Assembly (NCBI GenBank): GCA_002286855.1
Contig: NRSV01000042.1
Location: forward strand, 124,001-188,000
Direction: 5' to 3'
From: Bipolaris cookei
Lineage: Eukaryota > Ascomycota > Dothideomycetes > Pleosporales > Pleosporaceae
DNA length: 64,000 nucleotides
In this document: positions 49,105 through 59,632 of the stretch, piece by piece
Layout: each line of letters opens with the position of its first letter
Position numbering within the stretch: position 1 is the first letter of the stretch
Program-made: the position numbers and the translations under genes
Notes under the pieces: model-generated
What the model was told of the DNA's origin: nothing
What the model saw: the letters and a program-made list of their open reading frames with translations, nothing else
Databases searched by the model: none

Positions 49105-50289
49105 GGCTCGGGGCGGCGTGGCCGTCGTCGGGGATGGAGTCGCTATAGATTCGGCGCATACACGCGGTGCAAGTGGAGCGGACCCGGCAATGAGAGATGC
49201 GCTCGCGAGAGGTGGGGGCGCGCGGAACGGGGAGCGGCGACGAGGGCGGCGTGGGTAGTTGGTGGTTGGTGGTGGTGGTGGTAGTTAGGTGGGAAATGTG
49301 TGGGCGGGCTCTGGGGTTGGAAGCGGAGAGGTGCGGGAGGGCAGGTAGCGGAGCAGAGAAGATGGGGAATGCGAGGATAACAGCAGTGCAGAGGGAGAGA
49401 AACGTCGTGGGCGTGTGGCTTGCACAGTGTGCGCACCGGCCAGAAACGCTCGCAGCCGTCTTCAGCGGTCGAGGGAGAGCTGGACAAGCAGTGCGACGAG
49501 GGTGCATCACACGTGCGGCTGGCCTCTATCGCCTACCTCTCTCTCTTAGGGGCGAGGGTCTGGCGGCGGGTATGGCGTCCAGCTACGCGTGGCTATGCAC
49601 TGCCTTGGACCTCCATGTCCTCGCCCGCAGCCACAGACCCCTTGTGTCTATATATGTACATATGTCCAATGCATCTATGATACTGACACCCAAATATGCT
49701 TGTCCTGTGAGCCCCAGTTATATGCACCACTCCCGAGTTTAGGGAGGCGAGCTTCACCGGCAGGGCTTCTCTCCAACGGACAAGCCGAACGGCGATCAGC
49801 GTACGCCATTGTACGGCTCCCAGCCAAGACCAGATCCGACATCCTTAATGAGCCCCCCTCCGCACCATATCTACGTCCTGCCCATAGCTCTCGAGCAATC
49901 CTCTCTGGAAGCAACCCATCCCAGCCTCTGTATTTACCTCTTCACTTGAACCCTGACGCGACGAATAAGCCAAGCGGTACGCGGTACGCGGCATGCGGCA
50001 CCCGTCAGCGCCAGATTACCTATTAGGAAAACTATCCAGTCTCCACAAAGCCCGCAGCCCATCCGATGCATCCATGCCACGACATCGGACTAGTTCTCAG
50101 CCACCATTATGCAATCCTCCATGCCAAACACATCCTTTTTCTTCTCCGCGTCTATATGCAACAAGATAAGAATATGTATTAAGTCTTCATAAACACCTAC
50201 CATGCCCTTTCATCTCTTCCAAGTCCCAGCCAGCCAAAGGGTCCCTTCATTGCGCCTCAAATACAAGAAAAAACATATCCCTCTCCAAA
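49105..50289. promoter_or_regulatory. ron1 promoter region and nag3 3' flank
   Basis: 1.19 kb. Includes the ron1 upstream region, with a TGG-rich stretch near 49258-49290. Long plus-strand open frames have no recognisable motifs. Confidence 0.5.
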
Positions 50290-53200
50290 CTAAGCTGGTG
50301 GTATCATGGTCCATGTCGCTGCATCACAGCTCACTTCCTCAAAATTATGCATGACATCGAACCCCATTGCTGAGAACCCATCAAAATTGCCATCTCCATC
50401 CATCTGCCCTTCGTCAGTATCTCTATCCTACCACAGGAATGGGTATACACTCACATAGTCGAGCAAGCATGCGTTGCATCCTAGCTGCTTGATCTGTCGC
50501 ATCCCAAGAAGTATCAATCCTTGCAGTAGTGTCGAGTACTCTCCAACACCAGGAGATATCACTGGCGATGAAATGCCTCCGGCCGACTCGTTGAGATCCT
50601 TAAGCGAAGGAATGTACTCGGCTAGACGCGAGTGGTTGTTGTACAGCACAACCGTGCCCACCAGCGCACCATCTTCCGGCCGCTTTGCCCGAATGATTCC
50701 GCAAGCCGTCGGATCGGTGAGCGCAAGCTTGTACACCTCCGCCAGCCCTTGTCGGTTACTGGTTTTGATATGGTCGAGCACCGGCCCGGCGTAGTCCCAG
50801 CCATAGACAAGGTCAAACTGTGCTCCTGCGCTTGCCAGGCTCTTGGCCATGCCTGCAGGTGGACTCCATGTTTGAAGATTGCGAGCAACCATGTTGCACA
50901 CTGGCCGTGACAGTGCCGCGCCCCATCCCAGTTGGGCAAACCATGGCCGTAGGCGCTTTCGCTCGTTGCCATGTCCTGTTGGGATACCGAGATAGATACT
51001 CGGAAGACGAGATCCCAGTTGAAATCTCTTAATGCCTTCCTTCTGCAGTAGAGTTCGTATGGCTCTGTTATGCAGCGAATGTCCAATCGAGAGCTTCCTC
51101 CTTGCCGGATCCACAAACAATGCACCAATGACTCCAGTTCCCGTAGCTTTAAAAAAGTACGTTGAGCAGAAGCCATACAGTGCCTGAGTACTGCTGTTAC
51201 GAACGACAAAATGGGATTCCTCCACCTCTGGGTGATGTAGAATGAACGAGCTTGATGTTGCGCTTGAAAGCTCAGATCGCTGGTTTGGCGCGGTGCTTTC
51301 CACAACGGTTGCAATCAGTGTATCCAACGCACTGCCGTCTCGCTCTTCATTGAAGATCTCAACCAGCCAGTGCTGTTTCGACGGGTGTAATTTTTGACTC
51401 TTGCTAATCGTACCAGGCAGTGTTCCTGAAGGTGATAGTTCTCCATACAAGACTCGCACCAGTGAGTTTAACGCAGTCTCGGTAAAATCATAGGTACAGA
51501 TATACGTCCCAATCGTGTTATCCATGGCAAAGTCGTACGGTGAGCTTACAGCAACGACAATCAGAGGCTTCTCACGTCTCTCTCCGCCAGTCGTGTATTG
51601 CATGTTGCAAATCATAGAGACGTGTTTAGTGAATCCATGTTGATACAGATTTCTATTGGCATCTGCAGTGAGCACAATGATCGCGCTTGCTCGGCTGATG
51701 AGGTTCTCGTGAACTGGACGAACACCGTTTGCTGTGTACGACGTGTGCAACAGTCGCCCGTTACGCTGTCTCGCCAGAGAGCGGCCCAGCTCCCTGAAAA
51801 CCCGTTCTCCGCTCATAACGGACGAATTCTGGTCCCAGGAAGCCGGCCCTGGGGAGTAACTGGCCGCACCATTGGCAGCATCAGATATGGCTCGGGATGC
51901 AGCCGATGCAGCCAAGGGCTTCACCAAAGGTGTCAGTAGAAGGAGTTCCTCCTCACTGTCGAGAATATTGGTCAGTGGAAGCAGCCTGTTCTTGTCGCGT
52001 ACGACTGTGATGGAGCTATTGTATGCTTTGGTGGAAAGTGCAGTATGCAGAGGCTGGAGCTTTTCGAGATAGTTGATGCCTGGAGGGTTCAACGCCTTCT
52101 CCCACGACGTGCACTTCTTCTTCATGGCTAACACGCGTCTCAGCGAGTTAAAGATGCGTTCTTTCGAAACCATCTCGCTCTCAATGCCAGTTTTGAGGCC
52201 TTTTAGGCCTTCTAGTTGCAGCGAGAGGGCGCGACAAAGAAGGACCACGTCGCAACCGGCGTTGACAGCCATGACAGTTCCACCGCCAACACCAATATTG
52301 TGACTGAGAGCATCCATCTCAAGACATTCTGAGACGACTACGCCGTCGAATTTCAGATCCTTGCGGAGTAGATCATCGACGACCTGCTCGGAGAGACAAG
52401 CGTGCATAGCATTCAGTCCGGCCGAAGACATGGCGCAACCACCGACCATCATAGAGTCGAGGCCTCTTTCAATCGCTTTCTTGAATGGAATCAAGGCACT
52501 CAAGCTCAGCTGCTCTAATGATTCAGTGATGATAGGCACATCAAGCGTGGAACCCAAGAACTCTAGGTTGCCGTAAGATGGAAAATGCTTTCCTAGTGTT
52601 ACAACTCCGCCCTCTTTGTAGCCTTGCATGAACGCACACCCAAATGCAGACACTTCCTGAGGGTCGTCTCCGGCTGTTCTGACGCCCAAGGGCTGGTTAC
52701 GTGCATTAGTGAGTACATCGAGACATGGACCGAATATCCAGTTGATACCACAGGCGGCAACTTCTTGTGCAGTCGCTTTTGCAACTTCAAATGCTAGGTC
52801 AGTCGATCCGGTTGCTGCCATGCCCATGTTGCTGGGGTACTGGCGAATGTAGATGTCGTCAAAGAGACTGTTGACTCCGCCATTTTCCTGGTCGATACCA
52901 ATCGCCAGCGGAACAGGATGACCGGCATCGTGTGCAATCTTTTGCAATTCAAAAATGAGTTTTGTTGTGTCCTCGGCGGCTGTGTTGTATCAGCAGGAGC
53001 TTGGCACGCAGAGAGAGGTCACATCAAAGCACGTGATATTACATTTGAGGTTTTTGGCAGTCAGCAGGATGCAGCCAACGTGATGCTCCTCGATAAGAGT
53101 ACGAATGTGGGGAGTCACCGACGTGCCATCAAAGCCCATCATAAACAACTGGCCCTGCATGGCCCGAAGTCAGCGAGTATGGCGGCGACGGTTAAGTGGA

Positions 53201-53343
53201 AACAGCCTACCATTGTTCTGCATGGTGGACATTGGTTAGCAAGGGTCCTTGGGTGCGTAGCGCATGTCGAGAGTGAGAGCGTGCCACGATGCTCACCTGT
53301 CGAGATCATCCCATACAGGATCCATCTGCTCAATTTTGGCCAT
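50290..53343 (-). CDS. nag3: GH3 hydrolase fused to GNAT acetyltransferase (NAG3 type)
   Basis: Five exons are inferred: 53297..53343, a 7-nt exon 53211..53217, 53043..53154, 50455..52979 and 50290..50403, giving 934 residues. The N-terminus joins to MAKIEQMDPVWDDLDRTMGQLFMMGFDG. Residues about 15-560 form a GH3 fold related to bacterial NagZ (AIGIDQENGGVN, TAQEVAACGINWIFGPCLDV, QGYKEGGVVTLGKHFPSYG). The C-terminal third contains GNAT-like repeats (GVIGALFVDPARRKLSIGHSLHNRAIRTL; LVGTVVLYNN) and ends TMIPPA. The catalytic His-Asp pair of NagZ is not seen after KHFP, and the nucleophile region reads VSECLEMDAL instead of SDDL. It may act on GlcNAc-containing fragments or be an acetyl-handling enzyme; the activity is unknown to me. 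It is divergent from dac1 over a 566-bp promoter. Confidence 0.9.
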
Positions 53344-53909
53344 GATGACAATGCCTGGAGCGTCGCGTCGGACTGTGGATGCGACGTGGGATTCCGCGGC
53401 GCACCGGCTCTGGGCGCGGCTGGCAAATGGAGTTTCGGTCGGTCGGTGGACAGAAAGATGGGGGAGATGGCACCGTAGCATTCACGTCGACGTGAGCTGG
53501 GGTAAGTGGCTAGCGAGCCGCTAGTCACAGGCCCTTGCGCATCGTTACACCACCCTGGTTCCTCTGTTATCAACGACATGCAACTCCGATGACACCTCAC
53601 ACAACCCCGTAGCCCTTCTGAAACTATCATGGTAAGACCGATCAGGCTGGCGTAGTCATCGCAGTGTTCCTTGGCTCTGTGTATCCACTCAGCGTGTGCA
53701 AACAGGCAGCGTGCGCTTCACATGCTTGTATGTAGACTTTTCCCAAGGGCAACTTTGCCCGCTGTTGATGGACTAATGGCGTCACTGGCGAACAAGTGCT
53801 CGCGATAAAGTAGCGAGAGGGCCGCCATTTCCTTTGTGAAGGGTGTTGAGCTTGCTCAACCGCGCACAACCAACCAATCCTTTGATCTTTGCTCCATTTT
53901 TCACTTGCC
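53344..53909. promoter_or_regulatory. Bidirectional promoter nag3 / dac1
   Basis: 566 bp separate the two divergent starts. One TTTGTG (CACAAA on the other strand) lies near 53833, resembling the CRCAAA core bound by Ndt80-fold factors. No other defined element was recognised. Confidence 0.6.
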
Positions 53910-55223
53910 ATGCCTTCAATCGCCGCCATGCCCTCTGCTTCTGCAGATCCACATGAATCGTCTGGCGTCATCAAGTTCACCAACTGCTTGCTGGTTAAAG
54001 GCAATGCTCTCGTCGAAGAAGATCTTTGGGTCAGCTCTACGAGCGGGAAGATCATAAATGGGCAGGAGTTGCTCTACGAACATCGAACTGCACCAGGCGA
54101 GATTGTCGACTTGGGTGGCCGTATCCTTTGCCCAGGCCTGATAGATACACAGCTCAACGGAGCATATGGCTTTGACTTCTCCGTCATACCAGACGAGGGA
54201 ACAGTGGCGTACGGAAAGGGAGTGCTTCAAGTCAACCGAAGACTGGTATCGACGGGTGTCACATCATACCTGCCAACACTGACTTCACAACCACCCGAAG
54301 TTTACCAAACGGCTCTACCGTTCCTGGGCTCATCTGGTGCTGCCCGCGATGCATCCCTTGGCTCAGAATCGCTAGGCGCCCACTGCGAAGGGCCTTTTCT
54401 TAACCCCTCTAAGAACGGCATCCACAACGCATCCCTCCTCTGTGAGCCCGAGAACGGCGTCTCCGACATGGAGACATGCTATGGCGCTAGTCATTTGCAA
54501 TCGTCCTCATCTGTCAAGCTTATAACGCTTGCGCCAGAACTTCGAGGCGCGCTGACGTGCGTACAGCCACTGGCGGAGCGCGGTATTGTCGTGTCTATTG
54601 GGCATTCGGAAGCGACGTACGAAGAAGCAAAGGCGGGCATCAAGGCGGGTGCAAGCATGATAACACACCTGTTCAACGCCATGCAGCCCTTGCACCACAG
54701 GAACCCGGGCATCTTCGGTCTTCTGGGCACACCGTCTTCTTCGATACAGAAGCCATATTTTGGCATCATCGCTGACGGCATCCATCTCCATCCCACGTCT
54801 ATCAAGATTGCGTGGAACGCACATCCCGAAGGCCTCATACTCGTCACTGATGCCATGCGGCTAGCGGGCATGCCGGACGGGATATATGACTGGACAAACG
54901 GGTCGCGTATCATCAAACAAGGGTCTATGCTCACGCTCGAGGAGAATGGAAAGATTGCGGGAAGCAGTATCCAACTCATAGACTGCGTGACAAACTTTAT
55001 GAACTGGACAGGGGCCAGTGTACCAGAGGCACTGAAAGCTGTCACTGAGACACCGGCAAGAATGTTGGGCGTACAGGATATGAAAGGGACGCTTAAAGAA
55101 GGTGCTGATGCGGATCTCGTAGTGTTGGATCTCCAGGAAGGCGTTGGTACGGACAGGAAGTTTGCTGTGGAGCAAGTTTGGAAGTTTGGTGTGAAGGTTT
55201 TTGACAAAGCAGAACATAGCTAA
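53910..55223 (+). CDS. dac1: N-acetylglucosamine-6-phosphate deacetylase
   Basis: The enzyme removes acetate from GlcNAc-6-phosphate to give glucosamine-6-phosphate, the step between the hexokinase and dam1 products. It is one exon of 437 residues. The amidohydrolase TIM barrel starts with LCPGLIDTQLNGAYGFDF (QxNG replaces the usual HxH metal pair, as in this family), then GAHCEGPFLNPSKNGIH with the metal-binding Glu, VSIGHSEATYEEA, ITHLFNAMQPLHHRNPG, ADGIHLHP and LVTDAM with the catalytic Asp. The C-terminal strand is GTLKEGADADLVVLD. The first ATG, 53910, follows a TTG-initiated extension that I do not use; a second ATG lies seven codons in. No intron is present, unlike its neighbours. Confidence 0.96.
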   Translation: MPSIAAMPSASADPHESSGVIKFTNCLLVKGNALVEEDLWVSSTSGKIINGQELLYEHRTAPGEIVDLGGRILCPGLIDTQLNGAYGFDFSVIPDEGTVAYGKGVLQVNRRLVSTGVTSYLPTLTSQPPEVYQTALPFLGSSGAARDASLGSESLGAHCEGPFLNPSKNGIHNASLLCEPENGVSDMETCYGASHLQSSSSVKLITLAPELRGALTCVQPLAERGIVVSIGHSEATYEEAKAGIKAGASMITHLFNAMQPLHHRNPGIFGLLGTPSSSIQKPYFGIIADGIHLHPTSIKIAWNAHPEGLILVTDAMRLAGMPDGIYDWTNGSRIIKQGSMLTLEENGKIAGSSIQLIDCVTNFMNWTGASVPEALKAVTETPARMLGVQDMKGTLKEGADADLVVLDLQEGVGTDRKFAVEQVWKFGVKVFDKAEHS

Positions 55224-55721
55224 GGATGTCACTACTTTGGTTTGCGGCCATAATTGTGTAAGAGTGAACAAACTTGTGAAGTAGGCAATAGACACGCACC
55301 CCATGCCTGCATGTTTAAATATTTAGAAAGGGATAGACTGTTGCTAGAGTTACATCATAATGCAAGATACCTGACGTTAATCAATGTATGAATTGAAGCT
55401 ATTCGGGAAATAGAGCGCTGACTAGGGAAGATGAGAGTTTCCGAAACTTGAAATCAATGCACGCTCGCTGGTACTTGGATATGCAAATGCTACCTTGTAC
55501 GCCAAAACAGAGGGCCAAGAGAGATGAACAACAGAAGCCAGAAAATACTCGGATGTAAGAAGACCAACCTGACCACAAGAAATAACACACTGGAGCACTG
55601 AGTCGTGGAAACAAAGAGTGGGTGGGTATCTCGAAACGAAGCTGATCGGTGTGCTCACTGTGTGCAGGAAATGGGGGTTAGTGGAGAGGTGGGCAGACGA
55701 CGAGACAAGGCAGAGATACGA
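55224..55721. other. Convergent 3' flanks of dac1 and the Rab-like gene
   Basis: 498 bp. Nothing was recognised; this is the right border of the GlcNAc cluster. Confidence 0.6.
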
Positions 55722-56742
55722 TCAGCAGCACCTTCCACTCTTACTCTTTTGTGCCCGGTTGATGTCTTCTTCCCATTCTTGTTGGTGGCCCGTGGCACCG
55801 GGCGTAGTGGGAAAGCCTAGCCAGCTTCGCCTCTTGTCGGCGGCGCCTAGGCGGAAACTACCGTTACCAGCGCCAGGATAATCAAAGTATCCCGTCACGT
55901 TGCCATTGTTGTCGAGGGCTGGAGTGACACCGGCCATGGTCAGTTGTCTTTGCTCCTCTTCAAGCTTCTTCTGCTCCTGCTCAACCAACTTGCGAGTGAT
56001 GACGCGGAAGACTTCATCCACGCCTTCGCCGTCCTTTGCGCTTATCTCGTGACAGCAGTCCCAGCCAAGGTCTTGCCCCCAGAAGCCGCTGGACCTGTTG
56101 CTCTGGGGAGAAGCCATGGAACCACTCTGGAATGTCGCAGGCACGGAGCCCCAGCCGTTTGACTGAGCATTGTGCGGTTGTGCGGTCTGTGCGGGGTAGA
56201 GGTTCTCGGCAACATAGGCGATGCAGCGTTCAAAGGGGACCTTGCGCTTCGTGGGGTCTGCAGCGATGATGTCGGATTTCGTGCCTACAACGTGGAGGAT
56301 GGCGTCGTCTCCAAGGTTCGTCTTGAGCTCCTTGAACCAGCGGCCCATTTCGTCAAAGGACTGCGGATCTGTGATGTCATAACACAAGACTGCCGCATTT
56401 GCACCTGTGGGCGATATCAGCTTCAGTCCCTCTGTGTGTGTTATGTTTTGTTTTGTTTTCTCCCTCAACTGAAGCTCGGTTGACAGGAAGCATCTGCATA
56501 CCTCTGTAGTATAGCTTGGATATGGAGCGGAAGCGTTCTTGGCCTGCCGTATCCCATATCTGCAGGCGGACGACGGTGGAAGTATCGATGTCGACGACTC
56601 TCTTTGTTAGGAAGGAGGCACCGACAGTCGACTGCGTAGTGGGCGGGGTGAAGGCGTTTTTGACGTAGCGGTGGACGAGCGAGGTTTTGCCCACGCCCTG
56701 GCTGCCGAGAACCACAATCTTAGCCTCGAGGCTGTTGGACAT
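55722..56742 (-). CDS. Long Rab-like small GTPase
   Basis: Two exons (56502..56742, 55722..56404) give 307 residues, about 100 longer than a typical Rab. The P-loop VLGSQGVGKTS, the switch I TTQSTVGASF, the switch II QIWDTAGQERFRSISKLYYRG and ANAAVLCYDIT are clear. The G4 position reads GTKSD instead of NKxD, so the usual Asn is Thr. A Gln/Ser/Gly-rich insert (about 60 residues) separates G4 from the G5 motif EISAKDGEG. A Glu/Gln-rich helix and a polar tail lead to GRCC, a geranylgeranylation signal. A role in endosomal traffic is possible from resemblance to the Rab5/21/24 branch; the exact subfamily is not assignable. Confidence 0.88.
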
Positions 56743-57652
56743 GGCGGGCTGGCGAGGAGAGGCGAGAGGCAGCGGACGGGGCCCGGGGGGAGTGTGACGG
56801 GGGTGGGGGTGGGTCAGCGGCAGGCGGTGGACCGGGCCAGGAGAGGCGAGTGAGGCTGCGGTGGTTGCGGTAGCAGGGCAAGTGGCATGGCGAGCAGAGC
56901 GTGTGCCGTCGTCGACAGAGGCAGAGGCGCGCAGAAGCAGCCTGGGGACATTTTAGGCCGGAGGGCCAGAGACAAATGACATATGGACCACACAGGTCTC
57001 CCGCACCGTTTGGCGCTTGCGGCCCTTGTCTTGGCTAACAGCACCATGTGACAGCCGCCGCTGGCCAATATGACGCTGGTGGGCAAACGAGACTGGCGGG
57101 CGATGGGAGACATTGGCTGTGAGTGATGGCCGCCGGGTGGCGCTCACGAAGAGAAGGGCGGAGGGCCCCATCGCCTGTATTTGTGCTGTTGAGCGCAGTA
57201 AGGCAGTAGGGCAGTAGGCAAGTCGACAGTGATGAGCGTCATGCCCAGCCCGCTATGTCTTCCCCGCGTTTCGGCGCTGCGGCGAGAGTAGGTGTTACAT
57301 GGTAGTACGTACTCTATGTATGGGCATGCGTATGTACGTATACAGTAAGTACATACATGCGTGGATGCACGCGTGCAGTGACTATAGAGAAAAAAAGGAT
57401 TGCGCCGGGGTGCTCGAGGCGAACCCAGACTACGTGCGGGAACAGATGGACCGAGCTAGCAGGCCTAGTACTCAGAGACATGCGTTCATACATATACCCT
57501 CCACACATATTACCGGTATTTGTCCACACCGCCGTCAGCAACCGGGGCTTTCCGCCCACCCGACTGACTCTAGTGCATGGACATAGGCTAGCTAATCTCC
57601 ATATATTTTTCCCCGTCTCTGGGGAAGTGTTGACCTGCATCCACCGCCCAGT
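56743..57652. promoter_or_regulatory. Divergent promoter region Rab-like / cyt-b2-type gene
   Basis: 910 bp. It contains a TACGTA-rich stretch near 57302-57360. No gene was recognised. Confidence 0.55.
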
Positions 57653-59240
57653 ATGAATCGCGACAGCAACAACACCCAGCGCAACAAGCTCACCGGCGAG
57701 CAGGTTTCCTCGCACAGCAACAGCGACTCTTGCTGGGTCATTGTCCACGGCCGTGCCTACGACGTCACCGAATTCCTGCCTGAGCACCCCGGCGGCTCCA
57801 AGATCATCTTGAAGTATGCTGGCAAAGACGCCACCGAGGCCTACGAGCCCATTCACCCGCCCGACACGCTCGACAAGTATCTCGACAAGTCAAAGCATCT
57901 GGGCGAGGTCGACATGGCGACCGTGCAGCAAGAGGCCAAGGAATTCGATCCCGACGAGGAGGAGAGACAGAAGCGCATTGAGCGCATGCCCATTCTCGAG
58001 CAATGCTACAACCTCATGGACTTTGAGGCCGTCGCCCGCAACGTCATGAAGAAGTCGGCATGGGCGTACTACTCGAGCGGTGCTGACGACGAGATTGTGA
58101 GTCTGCTCTAGGCCTTTGCCAGCCCGGATATACACTGACCCAGTCCCTACACAGACAATGCGTGAGAACCACAGCGCATTCCACAAGATCTGGTTCCGAC
58201 CACGCGTCCTCGTAGACGTTGAGCAGGTCGACATCTCCACCACAATGCTCGGCACAAAGTGCGATATACCCTTCTACGTCACCGCCACCGCACTGGGAAA
58301 GCTCGGTAACCCAGAGGGAGAGGTCGTCCTCACGCGTGGCGCACACAAGCACAACGTTATCCAGATGATCCCTACATTGGCATCGTGCTCGTTCGACGAG
58401 ATTGTTGACGAGGCAAAAGACGGTCAATGCCAATGGCTCCAGCTCTATGTCAACAAGGACCGCGAAGTCACCAAGCGCATCGTGCAGCATGCCGAGAGGC
58501 GAGGCTGCAAAGGTCTCTTTATCACTGTTGATGCTCCACAGCTTGGTCGTCGCGAGAAAGATATGCGAAGTAAGTTCGACGACGTTGGCAGCAGCGTCCA
58601 GAGCACTGGCGGCGACAATGTGGACCGCAGTCAGGGCGCTGCACGGGCCATCTCGTCCTTCATTGACCCGAGCCTGAGCTGGAAGGACATCCCATGGTTC
58701 AGGAGCATCACCAAGATGCCCATCATTCTCAAGGGCGTGCAATGCGTCGAGGATGTGATCCGCGCCGTCGAAGTTGGCGTAGAGGGCGTTGTTCTCTCCA
58801 ACCATGGTGGTCGTCAGCTCGAGTTCGCCCGCTCTGGTGTAGAGGTTCTCGCTGAAGTCATGCCAGTTCTTCGCGCGCGCGGATGGCAAGACCGCATCGA
58901 GGTATACATTGACGGTGGCGTGCGACGAGCAACAGATATCATCAAGGCTGTAGCACTGGGTGCCAAGGGCGTTGGTATTGGTCGTCCTTTCCTTTACGCT
59001 ATGTCGGCGTATGGTTTGCCAGGTGTTGATCGCGCCATGCAATTGTTGAAAGATGAAATGGAAATGAACATGCGCCTGATTGGGGCTTCAAGCATTGCCG
59101 ACTTGAATCCTTCTATGCTTGACACCAGGGGACTGAGCATGCACACGGCACCCGTGCCACAAGACACGCTGGGTTTGAATGTGTATGATCCGCTTGTCGG
59201 GCCAAAGGAAAAAGTCGTCAGACAACAGGCAAAATTGTAG
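57653..59240 (+). CDS. Cytochrome b2-type FMN alpha-hydroxyacid dehydrogenase
   Basis: Two exons (57653..58096, 58155..59240) encode 509 residues: an N-terminal cytochrome b5 domain (DVTEFLPEHPGGSKIILKYAGKDA with the first heme His in HPGG, second in PIHPPDTL) and a flavin domain (about 125-495). The flavin part has PFYVTATALGKLGNPEGE, QWLQLYVNKDR, VDAPQLGRREKDMR, the catalytic His and Arg in LSNHGGRQLEF, and the phosphate site DGGVRRATDIIKAVALGAKGVGIGRPFLY. It probably oxidises L-lactate or a related 2-hydroxyacid. There is no amphipathic mitochondrial presequence, and the chain ends AKL, a PTS1-like tripeptide, so a peroxisomal or cytosolic form is more likely than the intermembrane-space enzyme of yeast. 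Confidence 0.92.
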
Positions 59241-59632
59241 ATGGCCATGGGCATGTTTGTATTGTACATAGGCGTTTTTCCAGAAGCGCATTGGAGTTTA
59301 TATTGTATTTACCAGTTGCAATTATCATGCAGAGCACACTCGATGCTCAAGCGAGAGCCCAGCAGGCGGATTGCCCTGTTTGGAGCGAATGCAGAGCACG
59401 TGAAAACGCGTCCACGTGTGGAGAAGGACGACGGGGATGGATCCGAAGTGCCGATTGTCGAGCGTCCGTGAGTTTCGGCGTGCTCTTCGAACTTCAATGC
59501 GACAGGGATAACATCCACCAACCACCATTCACGTCACCGTTCAATACCACTCTATATCTTTGTATTATATTTTAGTCGCCATCGCGCATTGCTTGCCATT
59601 TATTACTTGTTCTTTTTTACTTTATTCTTATT
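59241..59632. other. Intergenic, promoter of med27-like gene
   Basis: 392 bp. T-rich immediately upstream of ATG 59633. No gene was recognised. Confidence 0.55.

Noticed and set aside
49091..49742. Overlapping long frames upstream of ron1
   Set aside because: GC-rich promoter sequence gives open frames on both strands; none has a recognisable domain.
58044..59042. Minus-strand frame of 332 codons opposite the cyt-b2-type gene
   Set aside because: It is the antisense shadow of a well-supported flavin dehydrogenase exon.
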